A stretch of DNA of 64,000 bases from Chloroflexus islandicus (GTDB taxonomy: Bacteria > Chloroflexota > Chloroflexia > Chloroflexales > Chloroflexaceae). A model generated the notes under the pieces. That model had not been told where the DNA came from. It searched no databases and was given only the letters and a program-made list of their open reading frames with translations. Position numbers and translations under genes: made by a program. Each line of letters begins with the position of its first letter. Positions within the stretch are counted from its first letter, which is position 1. Below, one piece after another: positions 1 through 8,443 of this stretch. The stretch covers positions 248,001-312,000 of the forward strand of contig NZ_LWQS01000038.1 of NCBI RefSeq assembly GCF_001650695.1, read 5' to 3'.

Positions 1-438
1 ATCCCGGCTAGCGGTTCGTCGTGCATTACGCTGGCCGGCGCCGGCGGCGAGTTGATGGCGTTGGAAATTACGCCGGGAGGGGTGGCCGAGTTACCGGCGC
101 ACGAGGGGTTACTGGCCCACGCGAACCACTGCCTCGATGCCGGCGCTGCTGCCGGCGAGTGTGCGCTTGAGCCGACTTCAACCTCGCGTGAACGCTACGG
201 CCGGGCATGGGAGCTGCTGCAGGCCGCTGCCGGCCAGATCGATCTGGCGGTGTTGCAGCGCATCTTGCGCGACCACGAGGGTGCGCCGCGCTGTATCTGC
301 CGTCACCCTGATCCGCGGATTGCCGCGGTTGACCGCAACGAGAGCGTGTGCGGCGTGATTATCGATCTGGCGGCGCAGACGATGCATGTGGCGGCGAATG
401 TACCGTGTTTAGCGCCGTTCGTGCCGGTATCAATCTAA
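1..438 (+). CDS. C-terminal part of a C45-family acyltransferase/peptidase (partial)
   Basis: The reading frame is open from base 1, so the gene begins before the window. The fragment (about 145 residues) contains GLLAHANHCLD, the loop typical of the acyl-CoA:6-aminopenicillanic acid acyltransferase / peptidase C45 family. That motif is followed by RYGRAWELL and a late block with DHEGAPRCICRH, which matches the family's C-terminal half. Members are Ntn-hydrolases that self-cleave before a catalytic Cys; that Cys lies upstream of the window and cannot be checked. Substrates of bacterial homologues are mostly unknown. The ATG at 52 is probably internal. Confidence 0.72.
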   Translation: MPASGSSCITLAGAGGELMALEITPGGVAELPAHEGLLAHANHCLDAGAAAGECALEPTSTSRERYGRAWELLQAAAGQIDLAVLQRILRDHEGAPRCICRHPDPRIAAVDRNESVCGVIIDLAAQTMHVAANVPCLAPFVPVSI

Positions 439-757
439 AGACGCAGAGGAGGCAGAGACGCAGAGGTTTTAACGCAAAGGCGCAAAGGGCGCGGAGATTT
501 TTAACGCAAAGACGCAGAGGGCGCGAAGGTCGCAAAGATGTTTTGGGTGGTGGGGTATAAGTGCGTTGGGTGTTGTGGCCTAGTTTTCGGCGTTCTTTGA
601 GGTTTTAGGGAAAAACTCGTGTTTAACACAAAAAGAACGCGGTGGCCATTTAGAAACGACCCCAAGCGTCTTATCATCCCCCAAACAAAAAACCTCTGCG
701 CCCTTTGCGATCTTGGCGTCTTTGCGTTACCCGTCCCCTGCGCCCTTTGCGGCTATG
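439..757. repeat. GCAAAGG/GCAGAGG dispersed repeats in inverted arrangement
   Basis: No gene is supported in this 350-base gap. Bases 439-540 hold several copies of short units of the type ACGCAAAGGCGCAAAGG and ACGCAGAGG. Bases 690-757 hold the same units in reverse orientation (CTCTGCGCCCTTTGCG), so the gap is a loose inverted repeat. Similar units occur near 3715-3765, 13108-13125 and 17690-17740. Confidence 0.6.
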
Positions 758-779
758 GAGACGGACGGCCGTCCGTCTC
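758..779. repeat. Perfect 22-bp palindrome at the 3' end of mutL
   Basis: GAGACGGACGG is followed directly by its reverse complement CCGTCCGTCTC. It lies 6 bp beyond the mutL stop codon and could act as an RNA hairpin at the end of the PP2C-mutL transcript. No T-run follows. It resembles other GTAG-N-CTAC palindromes in this window (12288, 17659, 47164). Confidence 0.6.
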
Positions 780-784
780 TACAA

Positions 785-2647
785 TTATACGCGGCGGCCA
801 AATTGCCGCTCAAGCTGGGCCGGTGTCATCAGGATCATGGTCGGGCGACCGTGGGGGCAGGTGCGCGGACTGGCACACTGTTCGAGCTGGCGGATCAGTT
901 GGCGCATCTCTTCGTGCGAGAGCGGCTGGCCGGCGCGCACCGAGGTGTGGCAGGCAAGCGTGATCAGCATCGCCTCGCGCCATTCGAGCGGACTGCTGCC
1001 GCCGCGTCCGGCCAGCCGTTCGGCCATCTCATGCAACGCCTGCGCCAATTCGTCGAGCGGGAGGGTGGCCGGCATGGCCCGCACCAGCACCCCGGTACCC
1101 CACGGTTCCAGCGCAAATCCCCACTCAGCTAGCTTCTCGGCATTGCCCAACAGCAGCGCACTCGCTTCCGGACTCAGCTCAACCGCTTGCGGCAACAACA
1201 ACTGCTGCGTCTCCACCGCCCGCTGAGCGTATTGGTTCATCAACTTCTCGTAGGTAATCCGTTCGTGGGCGGCGTGCTGGTCAATCAGATACATCCCCTC
1301 CGGCGCCTCGGCGACGATGTAGGTTAAGCCAACCTGCCCCACCACTCGCAGCGGCGGCAACGCCGAGGGCGTGGAGGCCGGCGCTGCGTTAGGCATAGCC
1401 ACTGCCGGCGCAACCGGTGCAGACGGCTCCGGCGCGACTGGCTCGGCTGCCGGCGGCAACGGCAACGGCGTTGCCAGATGGGCCGCTGGCGCACCGGCAT
1501 CCCAGCGCGAGCGGTCGCGATCCCACGCCGCGGCGCCAACTCCCCATGCCGATGGTGACGGCGACGGCGGCTCTTGGCCGAGCCGGCGCAACTCGAACCG
1601 GCGCTGGGCCGTCGCCGGATCGGGCGCATCCCAGACTGGAATATCGGCCCCACTGATCAGCGCATCGCGGATGGCCCGGCCCAACACGCTATGGACGTGC
1701 GCGGCATAGCGGAACTTGACTTCGCTCTTGGTCGGGTGAACGTTCACGTCAATCGCTGCCGGATGCACGCGCAGATCGAGAATCGCGATCGGGAAGCGGC
1801 CCTTCATCAACATCGTATGGTAGGCATTCTCGACCACGGCAGCCAGCGCGCCGCGCGGCTGCAACGCGCGCCGGTTGGCGAACAGCGACAGATAGCTGCG
1901 CGAGCTGCGGGTCAGATCGGGTGGCGAAATCAGGCCGCGCACCGCTACCCACAACTCATCGGCGCCGGCTTCGGCCTGCACCGGCAACAAAGCGCGCCCC
2001 ACCTCCAGACCGTACAACTCAACCGCCACCGCGCGCAGATCGCCATCGCCGGCGGTTTGGAACATCACCCGGCCATCAACCACGAGGCTGAAGCTCACTT
2101 CGGGGTAGGCAAGGGCGTACTGCTGGACAATCGCGCTGATCGCGCCGGTTTCGGTCGCTTCGGAACGGAGATACTCGCGGCGCACGGGAGTGTTGTAAAA
2201 GAGGTTGCGCACCGTGATCGTCGTGCCAACCGGACAGCCGCAGGGCAAGCGCGATTGCACCTCGCCGCCGGCGATGCGCAGCTCAACCCCCAACTCGGCT
2301 TCGGCCACACGGGTGACACAGATCACCTGCGCCACGCTCGCGATGCTGGGCAAGGCTTCACCGCGAAAACCCAGCGTGCGGATGGCCCACAAATCTTCGG
2401 CGGATTGGAGCTTGCTGGTGGCGTGGCGGGCAAACGCTAGCTCCACTTCATCCGCTGGAATGCCGCAGCCATCATCTTGGACGCGGATCTCGCGCAACCC
2501 GCCACCGCGCGCCTCGACCACAATCCGGCGCGCGCCGGCATCGAGCGCATTCTCGACCAGCTCCTTCACCACCGAAGCCGGGCGCTCAACCACTTCGCCA
2601 GCGGCGATTTGGGCGGCAATGGTTTCATCGAGCAGACGAATGGGCAT
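785..2647 (-). CDS. mutL: DNA mismatch repair protein MutL (endonuclease type)
   Basis: At 620 residues this is a normal MutL length. The N-terminal GHKL ATPase carries LVENALDAGA, DDGCGI, ATSKL and FRGEAL. A Pro/Ala-rich linker (about 360-430) follows. The C-terminal domain has the metal-dependent endonuclease motif DQHA-x2-E-x4-E starting at residue 456, plus ACHTSVRAG and CPHGRP near 597. These are the marks of nicking MutL proteins, as in bacteria without MutH, so this protein should itself nick the strand after MutS recognition. It lies 13 bp downstream of the PP2C gene on the same strand, so the two are probably co-transcribed. No mutS is in the window. Confidence 0.96.
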   Translation of the reverse strand: MPIRLLDETIAAQIAAGEVVERPASVVKELVENALDAGARRIVVEARGGGLREIRVQDDGCGIPADEVELAFARHATSKLQSAEDLWAIRTLGFRGEALPSIASVAQVICVTRVAEAELGVELRIAGGEVQSRLPCGCPVGTTITVRNLFYNTPVRREYLRSEATETGAISAIVQQYALAYPEVSFSLVVDGRVMFQTAGDGDLRAVAVELYGLEVGRALLPVQAEAGADELWVAVRGLISPPDLTRSSRSYLSLFANRRALQPRGALAAVVENAYHTMLMKGRFPIAILDLRVHPAAIDVNVHPTKSEVKFRYAAHVHSVLGRAIRDALISGADIPVWDAPDPATAQRRFELRRLGQEPPSPSPSAWGVGAAAWDRDRSRWDAGAPAAHLATPLPLPPAAEPVAPEPSAPVAPAVAMPNAAPASTPSALPPLRVVGQVGLTYIVAEAPEGMYLIDQHAAHERITYEKLMNQYAQRAVETQQLLLPQAVELSPEASALLLGNAEKLAEWGFALEPWGTGVLVRAMPATLPLDELAQALHEMAERLAGRGGSSPLEWREAMLITLACHTSVRAGQPLSHEEMRQLIRQLEQCASPRTCPHGRPTMILMTPAQLERQFGRRV

Positions 2648-2660
2648 AGGCCTCGCCCCG

Positions 2661-3635
2661 TTATGGCGTACTCGCCGGCAATGGCGTCGCCGTACTCGCC
2701 GCCGTCGCGGTCATCACAACCGTTGGCGAACTCAGCAACGGCGGCGGGGTGCGCTGATCGGTCAGCGTCACAAACAGGCTCAAGCCAAGCAACATCACGA
2801 GCACAAAGATTGACAGCGTCAGGCCAACCCGCGACAGCGGCTTGGCTGCCGGCGGCGCAGCCACGGTTGGCGCCGGCGGGGCCGCGACTGCGGCAGAATC
2901 GCTCTCGCTGACCGTTGGGTCGAGGCCGTCAACCTGCGCGATCACGACGGTAATATTATCCGGCCCGCCACGCGCATTCGCTTCATCCACCAACCGGCGC
3001 GTCGCCACATCGAGCGGATGCATACTGGCGATCGCGGCGATTTCATCGTCGGCGAGCAGGCCGTGCATGCCGTCGGTCGAAAGCACAATCGTATCGCCGG
3101 GCAAGAGCGGCTCACGGAACAGATCGACCTCGACGTGCCCCAAATGGCCGATGGCGCGGGTGATAATGTTGCGGATAGTGGAAGCGCGGGCCTCTTCGGC
3201 GGTCAGCAGACCTGCCGCCACTTGATCGCCGATCAGCGAATGGTCGTGGGAAATCTGGCGGATCTGGCCTTCCCGCACCAGATAGGCCCGGCTGTCGCCG
3301 ACGTTGGCCACGTAGAGCGTGTTGTGCCAGAAGAAGGCGGCAACAGCGGTGGTGCCCATACTGCCGCGGCCTTCATCGTACACGCGCTGGTTCGCAGTGA
3401 CAAAGGCGTGGCGCAACCCTGCCGCCGGATCGTCGCCGGGTTGGAAGGTGGCGATGATCGTCTCGACCGCCAGCTTGCTGGCGACCTCGCCGGCCAAGTG
3501 CCCCCCCATGCCATCACAAACGACGAGCAGCGTTCCCTGCCCTACTTCGGCGCTGCCATACGCATCTTGGTTGATCTCGCGCCGTTTGCCGGTATCTGTC
3601 CGGGCACTGTACCGCACGCGCATAGGCGACCCCAT
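2661..3635 (-). CDS. PP2C-family Ser/Thr protein phosphatase with C-terminal membrane anchor
   Basis: The catalytic domain shows the PP2C metal-binding motifs in order: EINQDAY, VCDGMGGHLAG, a TT-A block, VGDSRAYL, STDGMHGLL and GGPDNITVV. After it come a Pro/Ala linker and one transmembrane helix (VGLTLSIFVLVMLLGLSLFV) followed by a short Pro/Thr-rich tail. The enzyme domain should face the cytoplasm, where family members reverse Hanks-type kinase phosphorylation. I chose the ATG at 3635, preceded by AAGGAGG; the ATG at 3623, immediately before the domain, is also possible. No partner kinase is in the window. mutL follows after 13 bp. Confidence 0.92.
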   Translation of the reverse strand: MGSPMRVRYSARTDTGKRREINQDAYGSAEVGQGTLLVVCDGMGGHLAGEVASKLAVETIIATFQPGDDPAAGLRHAFVTANQRVYDEGRGSMGTTAVAAFFWHNTLYVANVGDSRAYLVREGQIRQISHDHSLIGDQVAAGLLTAEEARASTIRNIITRAIGHLGHVEVDLFREPLLPGDTIVLSTDGMHGLLADDEIAAIASMHPLDVATRRLVDEANARGGPDNITVVIAQVDGLDPTVSESDSAAVAAPPAPTVAAPPAAKPLSRVGLTLSIFVLVMLLGLSLFVTLTDQRTPPPLLSSPTVVMTATAASTATPLPASTP

Positions 3636-3668
3636 TGCCTCCTTGCTGACTTGCCAGCAGTATACCAT

Positions 3669-4078
3669 ACGGCGCGGGCAGTGAAGTTTACTGCGGAGGG
3701 TTGGGTTTACCGCAGGGGGCGCTGAGGTGAAGATTTACCGCAGAGGGCGCTGAGGACGCAGAGGGAGATACCTACGATATACGCTTACCCATCCCAATAC
3801 CGCTGCACCCCTGCGGGAAAACACCAGCAACCGGCAGGAGCGTTTCAGATCCGGCGCCCGGCCCTTCAGTGCCGGGGCTAGGGGTGCGAAACCCGCTGCG
3901 CGGGCTGACGGCCCCCACCCCCAGCCCCTCTCCTGCTGGGGGGAGGGGTGATGAGGAGCGTAGTGCCGGGCTTTACGGTTGCCATCGACCACAGGTTCTA
4001 TCTACCTCTTAGCAGAAGCGCAGAGAGGGCGACAGCGCGCTGTCGCCCTCCCATCTCTCGCCACCGTTTCTATGGTAC
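3669..4078. repeat. Intergenic repeats and a 22-bp palindrome, no gene
   Basis: The stretch holds GCAGAGGGCGC-type units (3710-3765), one copy of the composite CCGGCCCTTCAGTGCCGGGG / CCCCCACCCCCAGCCCC unit (3850-3960), and a perfect palindrome at 4027-4048 (GGGCGACAGCG plus its reverse complement). The palindrome lies about 70 bp before the carboxypeptidase gene. No coding region is supported. Confidence 0.55.
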
Positions 4079-4119
4079 TATAGAGAGGTAAAATCTTTGA
4101 TTGAGCAAGGATTTGCGCG

Positions 4120-5796
4120 ATGCCAACGATCGATTTCACCCGCTACTACCGTCCGCACGAAGTCGAAGCCGCCTTGCAGGCATGGGCCGCCGAATACCCG
4201 CAGCTCTGCTCGTTGCGCAGCATCGGCACCAGCTACGAAGGCCGCCCGATCTGGCTGATGACGCTCACCAATCAAGCCACTGGCCCCGACGACGAAAAGC
4301 CGGCGTTCTGGCTCGACGCCAACATCCACGCGACCGAAGTCACCGGCTGTATGGGTGCGCTGCACGTCATTCAGACCGCGCTGACGCAATACGGCAGCGA
4401 TCCCAACATCACCGCGCTGCTCGATGAGCGCGCGCTCTATATTGTGCCCTGCCTCAACCCCGACGGCATGGAACAGGCGCTGACCTCGCCGGTCTATGTG
4501 CGGTCGGGCACCCGCCGCTACCCCTTCACCGACGATCGCGACGGGTTGTACCCCGCCGACATCGACGGCGACGGCCTGATCTTGCAGATGCGCGTGGTTG
4601 ATCCTGACGGCGGCTGGAAGGTGAGCGAGCGCGATCCGCGCCTGATGCGTCCGCGCGCCCCCGACGAGCGCGGCGGCACCTACTACCGGGTCTACACCGA
4701 AGGCTACATCCGCAACTACAACGGCTACGAAGTCAAGATCGCCCCGCCAGCCCAAGGTCTCGACTTCAACCGCAACTTCCCCTACATTTGGGCGCCGGAA
4801 GGGGTGCAGCGCGGCGCCGGCCCCTACCCCGCTTCCGAACCAGAGATTCGGGCCGTGGTCGAGTTCCTCACCTCGCACCTCAACGTCAGCAGCGCCATCT
4901 CGTACCACACCTATTCGGGCGCAATCTTGCGGCCCTACTCCGACAAACCCGACGATCAGATGCCGATCGACGACCTATGGACGTACAAAGAGCTGGGGCG
5001 GCGCGGCGAAGAGATCACCGGCTACAAGCACGTCTCGGTCTACCACGGCTTCCGCTACCACCCGCGCGAGGTCATGCGCGGCGCATTCGACGACTGGGCC
5101 TACGAGCAGCTCGGCATCTACGCCTTTACGGTGGAATTGTGGGACATGATCGGCGAAGCGGGGATCAAAGATCGCGACTTCATCGAGTGGTTCCGCGACC
5201 ACCCCGAAGAAGACGACCTCAAGCTGCTGCGCTGGAACGACGAACAGCTCGGCGGCGCCGGCTTCGTCAACTGGCGACCATTCGACCACCCGCAGCTTGG
5301 CCGGGTCGAGATTGGCGGCTGGATCGAGCGGCGCACCTTCGGCAACCCGCCAGAGCCATTCTTGCTGCGCACCCTCGAACCCAACACCCGCTTCGTGCTC
5401 GCGCTTGCCCAGACCGGCCCGCGGCTCGAACTGCGCCACGTGCAGGCCGAACCGCTCGGTGACGGTCTTTACCGCCTGCAAGCGGTGGTCGCCAACAGCG
5501 GCTACCTGCCAACTTATGGCAGCCGCAAAGCCCAAGAGGTCAAGGCGGTGCAACCGATCGAGGTGGAAGTGAGCCTGCCGGAGGGAGGCGCGATCATCAG
5601 CGGCGAACAGCGGCAAGAGATCGGCCAGCTCGAAGGGCGGGCCAACAAACGGGCCTTGTGGGGCGGCAGCTTCCCCACCGACAACCTCCGCCGCCTAACG
5701 TGGACGATCCGCGCCCCCGCGGGGAGCAACGTCACCATCACGGCCCGCGGGCAGCGCGCCGGGGTCGCGCGGGCAACGGTAGTGATGGGGGAGTAG
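4120..5796 (+). CDS. M14-family zinc carboxypeptidase
   Basis: This 558-residue protein has an M14 metallopeptidase core. The zinc pair H70-x2-E73 lies in DANIHATEVTG, followed by NPDGMEQ, the substrate-binding RNFPYIW block, the third zinc ligand in SYHTYSG, and the catalytic Glu in FTVELWD. The last 150 residues look like a beta-sandwich (ELRHVQAEPLGDGLYRLQ and onwards) and may be an accessory domain. No signal peptide is visible, so it is probably cytoplasmic and may trim peptides; the substrate is unknown. The ATG at 4120 is preceded by an AAGGA ribosome site. It stands alone between repeat regions. Confidence 0.88.
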   Translation: MPTIDFTRYYRPHEVEAALQAWAAEYPQLCSLRSIGTSYEGRPIWLMTLTNQATGPDDEKPAFWLDANIHATEVTGCMGALHVIQTALTQYGSDPNITALLDERALYIVPCLNPDGMEQALTSPVYVRSGTRRYPFTDDRDGLYPADIDGDGLILQMRVVDPDGGWKVSERDPRLMRPRAPDERGGTYYRVYTEGYIRNYNGYEVKIAPPAQGLDFNRNFPYIWAPEGVQRGAGPYPASEPEIRAVVEFLTSHLNVSSAISYHTYSGAILRPYSDKPDDQMPIDDLWTYKELGRRGEEITGYKHVSVYHGFRYHPREVMRGAFDDWAYEQLGIYAFTVELWDMIGEAGIKDRDFIEWFRDHPEEDDLKLLRWNDEQLGGAGFVNWRPFDHPQLGRVEIGGWIERRTFGNPPEPFLLRTLEPNTRFVLALAQTGPRLELRHVQAEPLGDGLYRLQAVVANSGYLPTYGSRKAQEVKAVQPIEVEVSLPEGGAIISGEQRQEIGQLEGRANKRALWGGSFPTDNLRRLTWTIRAPAGSNVTITARGQRAGVARATVVMGE

Positions 5797-5843
5797 GGGA
5801 ACGGGAGAGCGGCGCGGCTTCCTGCCGCGCCGCTCGTTATGCG

Positions 5844-6128
5844 TTAGCGGGTAATTGCCGGCACAAACACCCGGAACGCATTCACAGTCTGATACGAGGC
5901 CACATAATTGGCCAGCGGATTGTTACCGGCGTTGATAAAGCTGCCACCTACATATAGGTTGCCATCAGGAAGAACCGCTAGTGCGGAGACAGTACTATCC
6001 AGCGCGCCATTGCCGCTGCCATTGCTCCCCAACGCGCCCCACCTCTGCGTCGCCGGATCCCACACCGCCACCCTATCAGCTTCAGCAATACCGCCAGCAT
6101 CGGTAAACCAGCCGCCCATGTGCTCAGG
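5844..6128 (-). pseudogene. 3' remnant of a YVGG-repeat surface protein
   Basis: The minus strand encodes about 95 residues: GGWFTDAGGIAEADRVAVWD, then ALGSNGSGNGALDSTVSALAV, then LYVGGSFINAGNNP, ending in VFVPAITR. This matches the last repeats of the intact protein at 8444-10840. The match begins abruptly near 6128 with no start codon or signal sequence. A frame continues upstream to 6332, but that part does not resemble the family and overlaps the next gene. I read it as a truncated paralogue whose 5' part was lost. Confidence 0.7.
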
Positions 6129-6247
6129 GTGACATAACGAAAGAAGGTTGGCATGGTGATGACTCCTGAGATCAAGGGCCGTCGCCGGCAACCACTGGCG
6201 CACCGCGACGCGGCTGTGCGAGGACAGCCGCGCCGGGGGAAATATCG

Positions 6248-7033
6248 CTATGACTGCGGCAACCGTTCGTAGAATCGGCGGATACGATTGCACACATCGA
6301 AGAATTGTGAGCTTTCCACGAATGCGCCCCAATCGCCATCGAAAAAGGAAAGATACGGAGGAAGAATCCAGTAAGAACCAGTGCTAATGGCGTTACGCAA
6401 GTGCTGTGCATCGCTTGAATGGAAGAAATCACGGAACGGCCTGAGAATATGATCATCCGGCAGTTCAGCAAGCGCCGCCTCAATACCTTCATCACGCATC
6501 AACACGAACGCAGCATACGCTACCATTGCAACCACAGCCTTGTATTTGATAGAGTGGGCTTGAATAGAGTTGATTCCACTATGATAAGGGAATAGTGTAT
6601 GATCCATATAATGAACATCTATCGCTAACACAAACAGGCTATAACCCACATCCATCTGTAGAGGAGTTTTCGTTTTACGATCTTGCAATGGTGCAAGCGC
6701 ATTTATGATTTGATCAGGTGTAATACTGTTCATTGGCGCAAGGTACCCATTCAGATTTACCAATTTCTGCAACTGGAGTGCTATTGCCGGTTCTTCAATT
6801 ACCAAGCGCTGTAACTGTTTCTGAACCTCGCGTTGCGCCATTGGGTCACTTGGATTTTTGCTTACCTGTTCAACAGCTTTGCGGAGTTCAGGTTTCTTAC
6901 GGATTGCATTGAAAAGTAAACTAAAGAAACTTGGTAGCGCCTCGTATGCTTTTTCAACCGGGATTTCAGCAGCTCGGTTAACCATTACCATAGCTAATGT
7001 TGTCAAAAAAGCCAAGAGTACCGGATCCATCAT
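6248..7033 (-). CDS. Hypothetical protein, AT-richer than its surroundings
   Basis: This is a 261-residue protein of no family I recognise. The N-terminus has one possible membrane helix (VLLAFLTTLAMVMVNRAAEI). The rest is mostly helical and charged, with KKPELRKAVEQVSKNPSDPMAQREVQKQLQRL and a later conserved-looking YHSGINSIQAHSIKYKAVVAMVAYAAF. The C-terminus is aromatic-rich (YWILPPYLSFFDGDWGAF). Base composition is clearly lower in GC (about 45 percent by eye in several lines) than neighbouring genes. It sits between a broken repeat protein and a repeat field, so horizontal acquisition is likely. The frame is intact over its whole length. Confidence 0.6.
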   Translation of the reverse strand: MMDPVLLAFLTTLAMVMVNRAAEIPVEKAYEALPSFFSLLFNAIRKKPELRKAVEQVSKNPSDPMAQREVQKQLQRLVIEEPAIALQLQKLVNLNGYLAPMNSITPDQIINALAPLQDRKTKTPLQMDVGYSLFVLAIDVHYMDHTLFPYHSGINSIQAHSIKYKAVVAMVAYAAFVLMRDEGIEAALAELPDDHILRPFRDFFHSSDAQHLRNAISTGSYWILPPYLSFFDGDWGAFVESSQFFDVCNRIRRFYERLPQS

Positions 7034-8443
7034 TCCACCTCCACAAGTTCATTTCAACAAGTAGACCGCCGTGAACGCAGCTTGCGCCAACGTTATTGCT
7101 TGCCCTGAAACAAACACCGATGGATGTCATTTTACCCCCCCCATTACCACAGCATTACCAATATAGCTATGTAGTGAATACATGATGAGATTCACTTAGT
7201 CGATAATACGCAAGATAACACGGGGCGCGGGCCGCTGGCCCGCGTATGGTTGGCGAGAAAGTTGGGGCGATGAGGCAGGGACTCCGCTGACGCGGGGGAT
7301 TGCTTCGGGCGCTTCGCGCCCTCGCAATGACATGGGGGGGCGGGAAGAATGCGGGCAAGGATCGCTCCCTCTGAAGAAGGAGATTGCTTCGGCGCGCGGG
7401 CAGCGCCTTGCGCTGCCCACGCACCTCGCAATGACATTGGGGGGCGGGAGGTGCGCTCACCTACTGTCATTGCGAGCCGAGCGCAGCGAGGCGAAGCAAT
7501 CCCCTGCTCTAGCGAGAGGGGTGTGCTGGCAGGCATGGCTCCCGCTGAAGAGGGAGATTGCTGCGGGCGCGGGGTCGCACAGCAGCGCTGTGCGCCTACC
7601 ACGCCCCTCGCAATGGCATGGGGGGTGGGAAGAATGCGGACAGGCATGGCTCCCTCTGAAGAAGGAGATTGCTTCGGCGCGCGGGCAGCGCCTTGCGCTG
7701 CCCACGCACCTCGCAATGACATTGGGGGGCGGGAGGTGCGCTCACCTACTGTCATTGCGAGCCGAGCGCAGCGAGGCGAAGCAATCCCCTGCTCTAGCGA
7801 GAGGGGTGTGCTGGCAGGCATGGCTCCCGCTGAAGAGGGAGATTGCTGCGGGCGCGGGGTCGCACAGCAGCGCTGTGCGCCTACCACACGCCCTCGCAAT
7901 GGCATGGGGGGTGGGAAGAATGCGGGCAGGGATCGCTCTCGCTGACGGAGGAGATTGCTGCGGGCGCGGGGTCGCACAGCAGCGCTGTGCGCCTACCACA
8001 CGCCCTCGCAATGACATGCTGGCACGAAGCGCCGGTAGCCCGCGTTACTTTGGAATGCGGCCGTGGTACTGCTGCACTCCACAAGCGTTGCACTGGTTCT
8101 GACCCAACCCCCGATCACTCTGGCCATCTTGGCATGCGGCAGTGGTACGGCCGCACTCCATAACGCGGCATCGACCATCATGCGCGCCTGATGGCTACCT
8201 TAGAATGCGGCAGTGGTACTGCCTCCATAGGCGCTTCACCGGTTGAGCGCCGGCCCCGAGAGGAACAGGCTACAGATGTGAGGAATTGAGGGCGTTGGTG
8301 ATGCGATATGTGCAGGATAGCTACGATGATAGCGAGTATGGCAGGTTGGTTGCCGCTCTCTACACTAGTGCTGCACCTGATCAGAGTTGGTCGCCTCATG
8401 CGCAAATAAAACATTTCATTTGCGCTAAACCATCCGCTTAGGG
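7034..8443. repeat. 285-bp tandem repeat field with hairpin elements, no gene
   Basis: From about 7345 to 7930 a 285-bp unit is present in two near-identical copies: TCCCTCTGAA at 7366 and 7651, CTGCGGGCGC at 7561 and 7846. A third partial copy is offset by 112 bp at 7958. Each unit contains TCATTGCGAG and GAAGCAATC blocks in both orientations, the dispersed family also seen near 16850-17230, 24240-24350, 41300-41455 and 49750-49910. From 8052 to 8225 there are degenerate copies of the GCGGCAGT hairpin family. Bases 8400-8425 form a GCGCAAAT...ATTTGCGC hairpin just past the stop of the next gene. Reading frames across this field are repeat-derived and not considered genes. Confidence 0.8.

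Noticed and set aside
1574-2440. Long open frame antisense to mutL
   Set aside because: It lies wholly opposite conserved MutL motifs, and its residue pattern is that of a GC-rich shadow frame; no domain is recognisable.
7192-8102. Several open frames in both strands of the 285-bp repeat field
   Set aside because: They translate the tandem repeats in many frames, have repeated residues and no starts with ribosome sites.
7034-8443. Insertion sequence remnant
   Set aside because: No transposase fragment, terminal inverted repeat pair or target duplication could be recognised; only repeated palindromic units.
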